DNA of 64,000 nucleotides from Ananas comosus. Taxonomy: Eukaryota; Streptophyta; Magnoliopsida; Poales; Bromeliaceae. The position numbers and the translations under genes are program-made. Location: NCBI RefSeq assembly GCF_001540865.1, contig NC_033638.1, positions 4,259,502-4,323,501 of the forward strand. The letters are read 5' to 3'. This document shows, in pieces, positions 12,286 to 23,989 of this stretch; within the stretch, counting starts at the first letter, position 1; each line of letters begins with the position of its first letter. Under the pieces are notes generated by a model, which did not search any database, was not told where the DNA came from, and worked only from the letters and a program-made list of their open reading frames with translations.

Positions 12286-12841
12286 TCAGACAAAGCTTCC
12301 ATAGATCGAACATATAAACCTTCACCTCAACATTGATGCATGGGCCAGTATCTTAGACTTGCTTTGCTTGCTGCACGAGTCATATGGCATGTGAAAGTCA
12401 ATAAGCTGGATACACATGCTGAAGAAACAAGGCCGAGGGACAAGCTGTAGCCTGTAGGAGACACAGTTTGTCTTACTTAGAAGAGTTCGACGGGATCTGC
12501 GGCCTGGACATGGACATGGGACACCGGACACAGGACACATGACACATGACAAATCACGGTCGGTTAGTTTACCACCCTATAACGATCAGGGCATAATACG
12601 AAAGGCACAGCAGGGACGAGAGATGAGAGGAAAAAAAAAAAAGAAACAGGAGGAGACAAAGATGATAATACGATGGCGAGAACCATTGATTTGCCATCCC
12701 TTTTTGGGTCATAAAAATGATTTTCTTTGTGCATTAATAAGTGTACGATGGATAGAGCGCTTTCTCTCTAGTACCTATAGTAGTATGTACCTTCGGTTCC
12801 ACCAAGAGATTCACAGAATTTGGAATATAAAACGGACTGAC
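12286..12841. other. Non-coding gap between LTR and orphan exon
   Basis: No recognised domain. A short GGACATGGACAT/GGACACAGGACAC direct repeat lies at 12505-12545. If the exon upstream is real, this would be the start of its intron. Confidence 0.35.
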
Positions 12842-13153
12842 CCTTTCGACTGCGGATTCCGCGGAGGGATCGAGACGGACGACGGAGTCAGCGGTGCGGT
12901 CGGCGGAGAGCTTGTAGGTGAAGGCGGGGGCAGAGTGGGCAGTCTTGGATTCCAGCAAGGGGGCGGAGGAGGCAAGGGAATGAGGGGGCTCGGCGGACGT
13001 GGAATCCCCCTGAGAGTGGGGAGAGGACGAGGGCGGGGGCGAGGGCGAGCGGTGGCAAGCGAACGAGCGGCCGGAGCGCGCGCGGGTCTGGGGGAGGAGG
13101 ATAAGGGAAGAGACGGGAGTGGTGCACACCGGAGCAGGAACCAGAGCCATCAT
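12842..13153 (-). CDS. Putative orphan first exon with plastid-transit-like presequence
   Basis: An ATG at 13153 opens 104 codons on the minus strand ending at a good donor, AAAGG|GTCAGT. The first 40 or so residues (MMALVPAPVCTTPVSS, then R, S, P and A in excess and no acidic residue until about residue 49) look like a chloroplast transit peptide. The rest, ending KLSADRTADSVVRLDPSAESAVER, is not recognised. A TATATAATA-like box lies about 60 bp upstream, near 13208-13217. GC content is far above the surroundings, as in monocot first exons. No downstream exon was found, and the gypsy element starts 557 bp further on. It may be a truncated gene, a gene whose later exons lie left of the window, or chance. 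Confidence 0.35.
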
Positions 13154-14609
13154 TTTCGCTCAGCCCTGAATTATGGAGCCGGAAAGCGTTCTTCAATGCT
13201 GTTTACTTATTATATATTTCTTGTTATTATTATTATTATTATTATCGGCTTAGATCGAAGAAAATACGCAAGGTCGACGCACGCCCGCGGTTCAACGTCG
13301 CTAGTGACATTTTTCTCAACTATTGCTTAACTGTTATGATCGAGAATTATTTTTCTTTTTCCGTCTTCTCCGTAAACTCTTCCATTTTAATAAATCCCAC
13401 ATATTTTTTAGTTATATATTTGCTGGGCCAAAAATTGGATGCGAAATGATACTGATTAGATCAGTGCGTTGACCATATCGGTTTCTCCTTCGGAACACAG
13501 GTCAACTCTTGCGATGACCCTCAAGTGCGCCATTCATGAGTCAAGCGATCGGCTCAGCCGAGTTCTTCTGCAGATATACTAACAACTCGCTTGAATGAGT
13601 CGAATAATTTATCCTTATTGAGAAAGAAGGATTGGAATACAGAGATTATTGTAAAGATGAATTCTACAGCTAACTCTATCCTAGAAAGTAGAAACCCTTA
13701 ATTACGAAAAAAATAACAAAAAAAATCTATTGCGGCTAACAAGAAAAATTACTGAAACTAACAGGAATAGCAACTATCTCCTAGAAAAGTGGTAAATGTG
13801 TGAACGTAAAGGAATTGAAATTACAGTGGTCTATTACTTCGTATGAAAAGATCCTTTTTGTAGGCATGATTTTCTTATTTATATTATCGCCTGCGGTTGT
13901 TGGGTTAACCCGTCGTGTGGGTTTATTCGGCCACGTCCCTGTTTCATCGAGTTACGTCTCAACCGTTTCTCCTAACGTCTTTGACTTCACCTAAAACTGT
14001 CCTTCCGTTTTAGGCGTGTGTTTCTCAGCTCCAAGTGTATCATGTGTCATCTCATATCTGATTCCTTTGATTTTACCCACATGGCTTATGCTACTCTACC
14101 ACATGGCGCCATTTTTGTAGCGCCAACAATGGCCCCCCGGCAGCCTCCCAAACAACTGTTTCGGGTGGCTGGCATCTCTCTGTTCAACGGCCGAGATTTG
14201 AGCACCGCGGGCTCAATGGCTGAGATCTGTCGCCTTTAGCTGTCACATTGCTTACGGCTTTAACTGGTCGTGCCTTCAATCATCTCGTACTTGATTCTGT
14301 CTTTCGACGAAGGCGATTCTGTCTTTCGACGAAGGCTACGATTTTTGGCGCCCTTTCGTCTCATTTAGGGCATTAGTTAGGGCATTAATAGCTGCCGTCA
14401 CTTTATCATCATCGCAACTTATTTCGAAATTCCCTCCAACAGTTTCGTCTTCCTTGTTCTCGTTTCCTCCTCTTTGACTTCTCTTCTTTACTTCCTTCTC
14501 GGGATCCCCATCTTCGACTCCTCTTCTTTATTCCTTTCTCAAGATCCTTTTCTCTGCAATCCTCTTCTCCCTTCATCTCTAGATTAGATTTTACTCTTTT
14601 GAACCCGTA
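13154..14609. other. Non-coding stretch with short repeats
   Basis: It holds a (TTA)n tract at about 13219-13245 and AT-rich sequence. From about 13.8 kb the composition becomes more balanced, resembling a degenerate retroelement leader, but no domain is visible before the pseudogene at 14.6 kb. Confidence 0.4.
14293..14336 (+). repeat. Perfect 22-bp tandem duplication
   Basis: GATTCTGTCTTTCGACGAAG plus GC occurs twice back to back. No function is evident. Confidence 0.9.
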
Positions 14610-15995
14610 TGTTATGGTCGACCCTTCTCGCTTCATCATTGGTCCTTCTTTTGTGGCGTCGCTTGCAGATGATGTTTTTCCTTTTTCTGCAGAAGGGCTC
14701 CTCTTAATGGCTAATGCCATCCATCTCCATTCTTAGTCTTTCTCGAGGTAGTATAGGAAAAAAGCCTTTGTATCTGGCCCAACATCTCAGACGCATATCT
14801 AGCCTGGCTGAATCGAGTTAAAAGATCTTATGCCGATCTTTGGCGCAAAGTTGGGATCTGCTAGGCCATCCAACTTTCGAGGACACCTCCTCAAGCTGAC
14901 AATTTTCTCCTGACCGCTACTTTGTGTTTTTGGTTCTCGGTCTCAAATACTTTTCTTTTAGGGTGAGGCGGCGACCCTCGATCTTCGTCCCCACGGTGTC
15001 ATGATGTCCATGGCCTATAACCACAATGGAGTGGTAGATTTTGAAGCCCATATGGACCCGAAGGCGAACCTAGGTTACACCAAGTTCATGAGGGGTTCGC
15101 AGGTCAAGCCTCGCTCCAGTCACCGGGAAGAAGCACACTGCCTTCCTCCTCTACTAGCTTTGCCATAACCTCTTCTACACCCGTTCATAGAAGATCAATC
15201 GGGACTTCATCCCCATTACCGTTGTGCTAGCTAATAGCGAAAAGCTAGCACTGTACTCGTATTTTCTCTGTTTCCTTTACAGAGAGATCTTCAAGTCGAT
15301 CAAGCCTCGACCGTTGAAGAGCAGCATGGTGATCGGCTCAGGCTGCGACGTCCTGTGGTCTTTACAACTCTACCTGCAACTTTACTTCCCGATTCTATAC
15401 TGAACTCCTCTCGTTCAGAATTTAGCTCCTTATTTCAATACCTACAAACCGGCTTTCAGTTATCCGGAGTCCTTTACTTCAGGCCAACCTACCGACTTCC
15501 CAACTTACTTTTGGGTCTTCTATGCTAAAGACCACCAACACCTTATTAATTAGTCCCCTTTTGGAGAGCGATTGAATAGCCCAATCTTGTTCCTCTCATG
15601 GTTCAAGGCCATCCAAGATCAGAGGGCCTCTTCCAGTGCCAGCGAGCACTCCGAAATTTGGTATTCTTTTTTGACTCTACGGGATCTTCATGTTGGCTTG
15701 TAGACACGCGTCCAAGTTGACGCCGAGCACGAATATCTATTGTCCTTATTTTGTTGTGCGCCAATTTGGTTTTGTCCAAACGCTCTCTATTTTGTTCAAG
15801 TTTTTCATGGCTAACACCTCCTAAAGTCGTCCCCCTATTAAAAGGGCAACCGAAGCAAATCGGCTCTCGGCCATGAGGAATCGCCTTTGGCGTTTTTTCA
15901 TTCCGGTTGGTTTTCGACCAAATCACACGGGGTTAACTGATGCTCTAAGGGCACTTTTGCCAAGATCCTTATGCACCGCCTCCGCAGCATCCTCC
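14610..15995 (+). pseudogene. Plant mobile domain (PMD / aminotransferase-like) pseudogene
   Basis: Plus-strand frames give the ordered signature of the plant mobile domain found in transposon-derived proteins: MVDPSRFIIGPSF near 14.61 kb, AWLNRVKRSYADLWRKVGIC then AIQLS near 14.80-14.88 kb, NFLLTATLCFWFSVSNTF near 14.90-14.96 kb, AFLLY-stop-LCHNLF near 15.14 kb, then KINRDFIPITVVLANSEKLAL, FLYREIFKSIKPRPL and CDVLWSLQLYLQLYFP to 15.40 kb. FVVRQFGFVQ near 15.75 kb matches the usual C-terminal RQFGFDQ. At least five in-frame stops (one replacing the Trp of LYWLCH) and frame changes show it is dead. PMD genes occur in MULE-like and gypsy-linked elements; which type this was is not clear. Confidence 0.65.
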
Positions 15996-18002
15996 GTACA
16001 TAAGATATTTCTATTTTCTTTTTGATTTTCCTTTTCTTTTGCACCTTTCTCTTGTTTGATTCATTTTGTCAGCTTCATCCAAAACTTCCAAGGGTAAAGA
16101 AGCTACACCTGATGTCACGTCCCGCCCCGAAACCACTACTAATTTGGCACAATTCGGGCGCGGCGAGCGGACCACCGAACGGACAGCACCTCCCCTGTCC
16201 GCCCAAGGCTCAACAAAAGGAATGTGTACAAGAATTTACCCAGGAATTTAAATTCTAAACATACACATCCACAAGGGGACAAACAGTGCCAACAATACAA
16301 AGAGCAAGCAATCCACAAGATACACATGTGAAATAAAAGAGAGTATTTTACTAACTATTACAATAGTTTACACCATTTTCGTTTGCATCATTTTCTTTAA
16401 ACGAATACATTTTTCATCTTCAAAATACATAGCTCTCCAAATCCTCACCTACAATGATCTCTCTCAATACATAGGTGACTAATACAAAAAGGAAAGCTAC
16501 TATATTACCACGGTCTCACTAGTCGGGCGCGATGCCCTTGTCGCGGTCCTCTCTCGGCAGCCCTGTACCTACCACTGGAAATAGAGTGGGATGAGAACTA
16601 TCTTCCATAGTTTCCAGTGGGCTCGGCCGCCGACTCTGTCGATCTCCCCACTAGGTCCAAGTGGGCACAAGTAACAACAGATAGATAGATAGATATGTAT
16701 CTGAAAATTGTAAATGCAATAGTAGGAAAACTATGCTACTATGCCCATAATCATGAATATGAATGCATGCATCATATGTAAAGGTTTGCTACCACACTAA
16801 CAAATTCGATCCATGTTCGAATAGTAATGTTTAATGACATTTTTAAGCCTTTAACTTTTCATTTACCCAATCTGTGGCGAGGCCCTAGGGCTCACCCATA
16901 ACTCACCTTTCAATCCCAAAGTGGGGAGGGAGCTCCAAGTGCACCCAAGCCCGGGACCGTCTGCGGACCTCCATGTGGTCCGGACCTTCAAGTGGTCCTA
17001 GTCACGCGACACTCCGGAGTACTCGATGACAATCCCCTCCATGTGGGGATTGGATGGTTATACCACTCCAAACGCAGACTGTGAGCTAGATCTATCCTCT
17101 CCAAGTGAGGATACACTATCACTAGGGTCAACTATCCAATCAAATCCTCTCCAAGTGAGGATGCTCTACAACTAGAGTCAACATTTCTCGCGGGATCATT
17201 GGTTCCCGACATTCATGCAATGCTATTTAGCTTTTCTAAATTCATTGTTCATAAGGCATTTTCTAAGGGATCCACCTATCCCTAGGTCCATCGACCTCTA
17301 GTGTTATTACACTACATTAATGTCACTCGTCATCATTTAATATTTGAATGCCACTCGTTATCATTACACTACTTTCTATGTCATCAATACCCCCATCGGG
17401 TTCATCTCTTTTCTTTCGCATCATAGGATCCACGTTCCGACCCAATCCTCACCTATCTAAGTTACCAAGCGTTCCAAGTACACTAGGTTATCATTTAGAA
17501 AGAATAAGGAATAGAGCTACTATGCAATCCTACAATGCAACATGAAGAGATGAGATTAAATGCAATCTAAGACATAGAAAGGAGTTTGAAAGCTTCGGGA
17601 TGGCACCCCCCATCTTTTACCGATGTAGAGGCTTCGGAAATCCTTCTCGGCAAACTTAACGAAAAGGCCTTAGCCTTCCTTGCCCAAATCCACACTATCC
17701 CGGCCATATTTTGCCGAGAACTTCACGCCGGCTCGCCGAATGTCAAAATCAACTTCGCCCCCACGTTTTGTGACCTAACAATAGGGTTTCCAAGGCTTCA
17801 AATGAGATCAATCTCATACTTTCACAAAAAACACATTTTGGAGCCCTAGGTTTCCACCCATAGCAAACCATCCTACAAATCTCTAGATTCTTGGGATTGA
17901 TCTATTTAGAAACATGCTTAGGGTCCATTTGACCCATTTCAATGCATAAAAACCCAAAACCCTAAGTTTTACAAGCTAGGGTTCAAGAGCTCACCTCTTG
18001 TG

Positions 18003-18180
18003 CTACACCAAAGAGAAAAGGAGAGGAAGATGAAGGTGTCCAAGGCCTTCCTCTTGATCTCCTTCTTCTTCTCCTTCTTGTTCTTCTTCTTTTTTTCCTT
18101 CCTCTCCTTCTTGTTCTTCTTCTTCTCCTTTCTTTTCTAGAGAGAGAGAGAGCAAGAGGGAAATAGAGTGAGAGAGAGGA
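18003..18180 (-). repeat. GAA/GAG-rich low-complexity tract in the LTR
   Basis: CTTCTT/CTCCTT triplets on the plus strand followed by GAGAGAGA. Reading frames through it are low-complexity Glu-rich strings and not genes. Confidence 0.8.
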
Positions 18181-18295
18181 AATGAGATGAGTGTGAGGGA
18201 GAGAGAGGGCTTAGCCCACTCTAATTGCGGCCATTTTGCACTTAAACCCCTCAACATTTCATCTCTCACGCAGCTGTCACTAGGCTGTTTTCGCC

Positions 18296-18602
18296 CAAAG
18301 GGACCGGTCCCTGGTCGGGGAGACCGGTCCCCGAGAGCTCTCCCTGCAGTCTGGGGACCTTTCGCGCACGGGAACCGGTCCTCACCTGAGGGACCGGTCC
18401 CTCGGAGACCGGTCTCTCCTGAGAGACCGGTTCCCGAACGGGGAACCTTCAGGACTTAGCCAAATTTTGGCTTCCTCTCGCGGGTGTCGCGCACGGCGAC
18501 CGGTCCCCTCAGCCAGGGACCGATCGCATCGATCTCCCTCGCGACCATCAGCCACGGGGACCGGTCCTTCCCTCCAGGGACCAGTCCCCGAGGGCAAAAA
18601 TC
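18296..18602. repeat. Array of ACCGGT-centred palindromes in the U3 of the LTR
   Basis: At least eight ACCGGT cores occur within about 300 bp, most as GGGACCGGTCCC or AGACCGGTCT, plus two degenerate ones. The array begins about 160 bp inside the 5' edge of the LTR on its own strand, so it is in U3. Related arrays are in the LTRs at 62484-62640 and 63515-63630. Confidence 0.85.
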
Positions 18603-18761
18603 TGTTGAGTCCAGATTTTGCTTATTTGCTCTCGCGGACTCAACTCCAAAGCACTTTTTGTGTTTTGGCCATTTCCAACATCCACAAAGGGTATTCTCTC
18701 GACAAATAGTCAATCCTAGACGAAGTACAATCCTCGGATTTCGAGAACTCACTCCCTTACA

Positions 18762-18925
18762 TTCTCCTCTCCTTAAAAGGAGTTTCGTCCTCGAAACGAA
18801 CTCAATTCTTTACCTTAACTTAAATTCATACCTTACTCCTCAAATAGATGAGGGTGGTGCTTTCTCATTAGATCCTCGAGTTTTCAGGTAGCTTCGCGAT
18901 CCTCGTGATTGCTCCACCTAACCTT
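18762..18925 (-). pseudogene. C-terminal tail of gypsy pol (broken)
   Basis: The minus strand gives VKVRWSNHEDREAT, a stop, then LEDLMRKHHPHLF, which matches the usual end of chromovirus pol, where Trp-Glu stands at the stop. It is followed by FRGRNSF and then the purine-rich AGGAGAGGAGAA just before the LTR, a polypurine tract. Homology ends near 18925, so the element is 5'-truncated. Confidence 0.7.
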
Positions 18926-21415
18926 CACATAGGGGAATGTATCATATCAATGAATACTAAAATCAGAAAATAAAAAATAAAACTTGCTTTATATACATAA
19001 AACATTGCATTCTCCAAAAAAGAAAAAGTAGACAAATTGTTAATTATACTTATATCTCTTAAAAATTGTCAAATATAAAATCAAATAATTAAAATAAATG
19101 CTCATCCGAGTCATTTTGATTATGTCTACTTTAAAAGGCAGTAGAGGCATAACCTTCCAACTTATATAGTGGATAGAACACATATTCACATGTCGTACAA
19201 CTGTTCCAAACCAATCACCTAAAATTCCCCCGCCTTTCTTTATATGTTATCCAAATTTGTTCCATTTTATTATAATTCTTTGTCCTGATAAAGTCCAAAC
19301 ATCTTTTGCTTGTGTGAATCCTCTTTTTTTCTTTAAATTACCTTACTTATCTGAATAAAAAGAGTTACGAAGGATTTTAAAGATAAATCGTAAGATCTAG
19401 CATGCAAAAAATTAAATTAAAAAGAGTAAAGATTACCAATTATCTCCAATGTATCATTATTTTCAACATTTATTGGTTTTTGCACTTGTGGATTGTCTTT
19501 AGAGTGTTCTCGTTCTGAGGTAGGCTGATTTTCTGAAAAAGCAGCTTCTAAGGTAGGTGATAAGTCATCACCATCTGATTGAGGTTCATCATCTTGAAGT
19601 GTGGTAATTATACAACTTTTCAATTTTTTTGATCTTATCATTGCTTATAAACCTGCATAACGAATTTTTTTGAATGCAAAATTAAACTATACAGGATAAT
19701 CTATCAATGCATAAAGTAAAAATACTATGCATAATGAAGGCAAAAATATAGAATTCCAACTACAACTCGTTGATTCATCAAAGCAACAACTTAAAAAAAA
19801 AAGAAGAAAATAAAACATAATTGAGAAATGATTCGGTACTTTTTTTAAAAAAAAATAAAAAAGACCTTAACCGTTGATTAATAGAGGGTAAAAATATAAC
19901 TTTAATACTTAGCAGGTAAAAAGATTATTTTATTCAAGGTTAGTTTGGTAATTAAATAATACAATATTTAAAGAAACTTTTAATTAAGGTCCTAAATTTA
20001 TGCATAAATTAGCACTAATTTAGGAAATTAATTGATTAACCAAATTTATGCAATTATTAGGCATTAATTTAGGAATCTACTTTAAATGTTTTAGTGTTTC
20101 TCAAATTATGCATTAATTTAAATTATAGAAATTTTAGAAATAGTTTTATTTCTAAATACGATGAATTTAAATTTTAAAAATTAAATACTTAAAATTTAAA
20201 AGTGAAATTTAAATTAGAGGAATTTCATATTACTATTTAAAAACTAAATTTCTACCAAGATTTAAAATACAGTTTATTCGCACCAGTTTAAAACGTAATG
20301 CATAAAAAACTTAGAGAGTAAGATTTCTACAACTAGATTTCTCTAGAGGAATTTCATATTACTATTTAAATTTTAAATTCAATGATTTAAAAACTAGATT
20401 GAACCGATTGATTTGACTGATCAGACTTTGACCTATTCTATCAAGAATCTGATTTTAACCTATTGAACCGAATAACATTAAGAACAATTTGGAACCGGTA
20501 AAGATAATAAATATTTTAAACAGAATGATAATTTAACTGTTAGAGCTAATAAATATTTTAAATATAATTTTAAACATATAAATTAAAAAGATTAGAATTA
20601 TTGGTGAGAAAAAAAATAGTTAGGAATTTGAATTCGAATCTGACTAACAATCACAAAACTTATTTCCGAACTCGACGGATTTCAAAAATCCATATCCAAA
20701 TTCAAAACTGACCAATTTTTCGAAACCCAAAACCAAACCTAAACCAGAAGACTAGAATTCAAACAATTATTTCTGTTTACCATATTTCAAAGTATTTATA
20801 TGAAACTTAAATTTTTAAAATATAAATTTGAATATAATATTAAATTTTAAATTTAAAAGTGAAATTTAAATTAGAGGAATTTCATATTACTATTTAAAGT
20901 TTAAATTCAATGATCATATTGTCAAATTATTTGAAATTTTTCTTATATGAAATGCCAAATTATGAAAAGAAAGATAGAGAGAGAAAAAGGAAATAAAGAA
21001 AAAATAAAAATTTTGGAAATACAGTAGATGTAAAATGACGAAATTGCCCATGTACTAAAAGACAAAAATATCCTTTTCTGAGGTACCTGGTAACCGGTAC
21101 CTCTCCCAAAGTGACCTGCTATTGCAGGTCATAATTTTAAAAAAATTAAATCTGAGCCGTTGAATACGCGTGAATGAACGGTAATAAAAAAAAAAGAAGT
21201 ATAGAAGCATTACTCTGAGCGGTGGAAGATCGAGGAACTTACTAGTTTGCGGACAGCGGATGATGGGGGGTTGGCAGTGATCGAGGAAGAGAGAGCTAGA
21301 GTGGATGACCAACGACGGTGGAAAGAGAGAGGTATGGCTGTAAAGAGAGTTACACTGCGGACGACGGCATTCGACTCCGCCTGTCGGCTAGTCGGAAGAA
21401 TAGTGAGGCCGGTGC

Positions 21416-21416
<1 letters not shown>
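18926..21416. other. AT-rich stretch with a locally repeated motif
   Basis: TTAAATTAGAGGAATTTCAT followed by ATTACTATTTAAA occurs at about 20208-20250 and 20863-20900, with a shorter copy at 20343-20375, which points to local duplication. A 74-codon minus frame at 19417-19641 (acidic and Ser-rich) is not recognised. Around 20640-20760 the words GAATTCGAATCTGA, CCGAACTC and AAATCCATATCC resemble the element at 53.4-53.56 kb. No gene is supported. Confidence 0.4.

Positions 21417-21417
<1 letters not shown>

Positions 21418-21468
<51 letters not shown>
21418..21468. repeat. (GA)n microsatellite
   Basis: About 25 uninterrupted GA units. Confidence 0.95.
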
Positions 21469-21470
<2 letters not shown>

Positions 21471-22726
21471 AACTAAGCACAGCTACGGTGTTCAAAACGC
21501 GGTCAACTAATAACCATATTCAGAACACGACGTTCTATTTTTCGTATTAGGTACATTGTAAATGAAATCCCATGTTATAAACACAGCGAAATTTCATGGC
21601 ATCCAAGTAAAAGAGAATACGATAATTCAGTTGCCGTTTTCTTCTAAAATAATGACACAGACAAATAAATTAATATCGTATCCACGTACGATGCCCAACT
21701 GGGCTTTCTTCTGTCCAGTGTGGTGCTCGCGTGGACAAGAAGAGGGGCATTTGCATTTGTGCAATTATAATTTTGCTCGGGCAATTTACAAAAAAAAAAA
21801 AATGTTTTGAGAGATTAAATGCAAAAAAATACCCTTGTTTTTAGACAGATTTATTTTAACTATTTGAATACATTAAACTTAGATTTAAGAATTTTTTTGG
21901 CAAATTACTAAATTTAGTTAGTTAAATTGCTTTCTGTTTTGATACTTGAATTCAACGTTAGATTATATTCAATTAGACAGTTATAAATGAATTAAGATTA
22001 AGATTAAGATTCATCTTCAAAATTCATACGTACTGTAAAATTATATAGTAACACCGCTTTGGGTAGACCGGCATGTTCAACAACCTGCTATGTTTCTTTG
22101 GTGAACAAAACTCTGTCGCATATTTCCTTCAAAGAATGTCACAAATTTGCACGACATCACTTAAACAGGAACATGTTACTCGTTTTCCACCACACATTAA
22201 TTACTGAGAAACATCAACTTAAGAGCTAATTGGCATTATCGGCCTCATTTCCATGGGTTAGCGCCGCCCCCTCTTAGACATCTCAATCAATCGCACACTG
22301 CGATGATGCGTTAATTGGTTCAGCATAACAGAAGACAAAAAAAAACAACAAGGGTGAACATTCAGCATGACCCTTCTCTTCCTTGGGAGCTCTCAGGGAA
22401 GCGACTTATCAAAAGAATTTGGTAACTAGAGGAGAAATTGTACATTCCATCAATAGAAAGGAGAAGCTGTCAGTCCGCTTTACCAGGTCCCAACCTGTAC
22501 AACACTATAATACAGATAGTTGTTAACAGAGTTCTCATTCATAGTAATATAATTACCACGCTAGTTGGCGATGTCGAACTCTAAATTCTTCACAAAGCAA
22601 ATAGTGGTGTCCTCATACTTCACAGTTGCGAAGTAAGTCCCCGCTATCACGAGGATGAAGCAAGCCAATTCGTCATCAAGATTATCGCACCGTATCAGTG
22701 TTTGCATCTGAAGAGCAACAGAACCC
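21469..22726 (-). other. 3' flank of KEG, including its untranslated region
   Basis: The 3' UTR of the KEG transcript must begin at 22726, but I could not place its end because no convincing AATAAA-type signal is close to the stop on the minus strand. Nothing else is recognised. Confidence 0.4.
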
Positions 22727-23989
22727 CTACAAACAATAACCATTACTAGCTTCTGTTGTCGCAGCTGTGTCTGAACCGTCATCAAGAACAACATCAGCGG
22801 GATCCCCTATCCATATCCTCCCGTCCCTCCACTTAAACCTGATACGAAGTTTCCCGTTGGCATCGACTCCCATCACCTCACCCTTACTTGCAAAGGTCTC
22901 CATTCCCCATCCCCACCTCGGCGTCACGAGACCAGGCCTTATTCTCACCTTGTCGCCTACTTTGAAGGCCCGCACCTTCTCCACCTCCCACTCTTTGCAC
23001 ACCCAGAGCCTTTCGCTGAAGCAAAAAGCAACCCACAGCTCCCCATCCTCTCTCCGGTGCACCACACCTATGCTAGCATGGTTAATTTCCCCCCATTGAT
23101 ATGTAGGCGTGGTAACGGTCTCCCTCACCTTCACCCAGTCTCCAATGCAGACCTCCTCCTCTTCCTCCACTCTCTCCGCTTCAGCCGGGTCCATCATCCA
23201 AGCCTTCGATCCAGCAGGCGTGTATATCCTCAACTTTCCATCCGCATCAATGGACGATATCGTTCCAATGCTAGAATGGCTGTGATTGGACCAACCGAAC
23301 CTCGGCTGCTTCACGCACTTTTTGATCCTCACCCTCTGGCCCACGACGAGCTTCGACACAGCCTCGAGGTGGGAAACAGGCCCAACCCACCTCTCTTGCT
23401 CGCCGCAGAAGGCGACATGCACGGTCCCATCCCACACGTCTCCTCGGTACCCGATCCCGTGCACCACTCCAATGCTCCCGGGTTTCACAGACTTCCAGCA
23501 GTCGGCATCGTCCCTCAGCCTCACCCATTCCCCAACGTCGAACATGTCGTCCTTCTCGAGGTCAGCGGGATCTCCTCTCCATAGCCCTGGCACCCCAAAG
23601 AACGCGACCCTCACCTCTCCATCCGCATTAACACTGGCAACAATGCCTCTAGAATCAGGTTGAGCATCTCTCCATCCCCATCTTGGCTCTGTGATACCAG
23701 TGCGGAATCGAACATGCTGACCGATTTTCAGACAAGGTACCTTCTCAACGTCCATGTAATGGGTCATCCATTTTCCTTTTCTGAAACAACCAGCTAACTC
23801 TAAGTATCCAGAGTCTTGTATGCTGTGAACAACAGCTACACTTTCTTTTCCGACGCTGTTCCAATCATATGTAGGTCTAGACCCAGGGCTCGGCTTCATG
23901 CGAACCCAATCTCCAACCTCAAAGCCTGAGAGCCTCTCGGCATCGCCTGGGGCAACTTTCCATAAGCTACTTCTCCCTGAAACTCTAAC
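22727..23989 (-). CDS. KEG: KEG exon 16: HERC2-like repeats 6-12 and stop
   Basis: One uninterrupted 421-codon exon (with stop). Repeat starts are visible as FEVGDWVRMK, LKIGQHVRF, FDVGEWVRL, LVVGQRVRI, VCIGDWVKV and FKVGDKVRI. It ends IWIGDPADVVLDDGSDT, then AATTEASNGYCL and TAG. The acceptor is ATTCAG at 23990. The tail is about ten residues longer than the usual VLDET end. Several antisense frames here are shadows. Confidence 0.96.
   Translation of the reverse strand, partial: VRVSGRSSLWKVAPGDAERLSGFEVGDWVRMKPSPGSRPTYDWNSVGKESVAVVHSIQDSGYLELAGCFRKGKWMTHYMDVEKVPCLKIGQHVRFRTGITEPRWGWRDAQPDSRGIVASVNADGEVRVAFFGVPGLWRGDPADLEKDDMFDVGEWVRLRDDADCWKSVKPGSIGVVHGIGYRGDVWDGTVHVAFCGEQERWVGPVSHLEAVSKLVVGQRVRIKKCVKQPRFGWSNHSHSSIGTISSIDADGKLRIYTPAGSKAWMMDPAEAERVEEEEEVCIGDWVKVRETVTTPTYQWGEINHASIGVVHRREDGELWVAFCFSERLWVCKEWEVEKVRAFKVGDKVRIRPGLVTPRWGWGMETFASKGEVMGVDANGKLRIRFKWRDGRIWIGDPADVVLDDGSDTAATTEASNGYCL

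Larger units (their letters stand above)
16113..18761 (-). mobile_element. Long 3' LTR (2.65 kb) of a truncated Ty3/gypsy element
   Basis: On the plus strand it begins TGTCACG and ends CTTACA, i.e. TG...CA, and on the minus strand it starts TGTAAGGG. Immediately upstream on the minus strand is a gypsy pol end (18762-18925), so this is a 3' LTR. Segments CTCCCCTGTCCGCCCAAGGC, CCCAGTGGGC plus CCGCCGACTCTG, and GCTTCGGGATGG recur in the LTRs at 58.9-63.8 kb. The long LTR and pol tail recall the Tekay/del chromovirus group; that assignment is inference. Confidence 0.75.

Noticed and set aside
12539..13330. 263-codon plus-strand frame rich in Gly and Arg
   Set aside because: The minus strand has the better start, donor and presequence; the plus frame is Gly/Arg low complexity.
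17041..17170. Repeated CCTCTCCAAGTGAGGAT phrases considered as a CRISPR-like array
   Set aside because: Only two or three irregular copies inside an LTR of a plant genome; no repeat-spacer regularity.
19417..19641. 74-codon minus-strand frame considered as a transposase N-terminus
   Set aside because: Acidic and Ser-rich only; no zinc finger or other motif seen, and no adjacent homologous exon.
23057..23663. Plus-strand frames of 125-175 codons over KEG exon 16
   Set aside because: Antisense to a conserved coding exon with clear HERC2-like repeats; no domain of their own.
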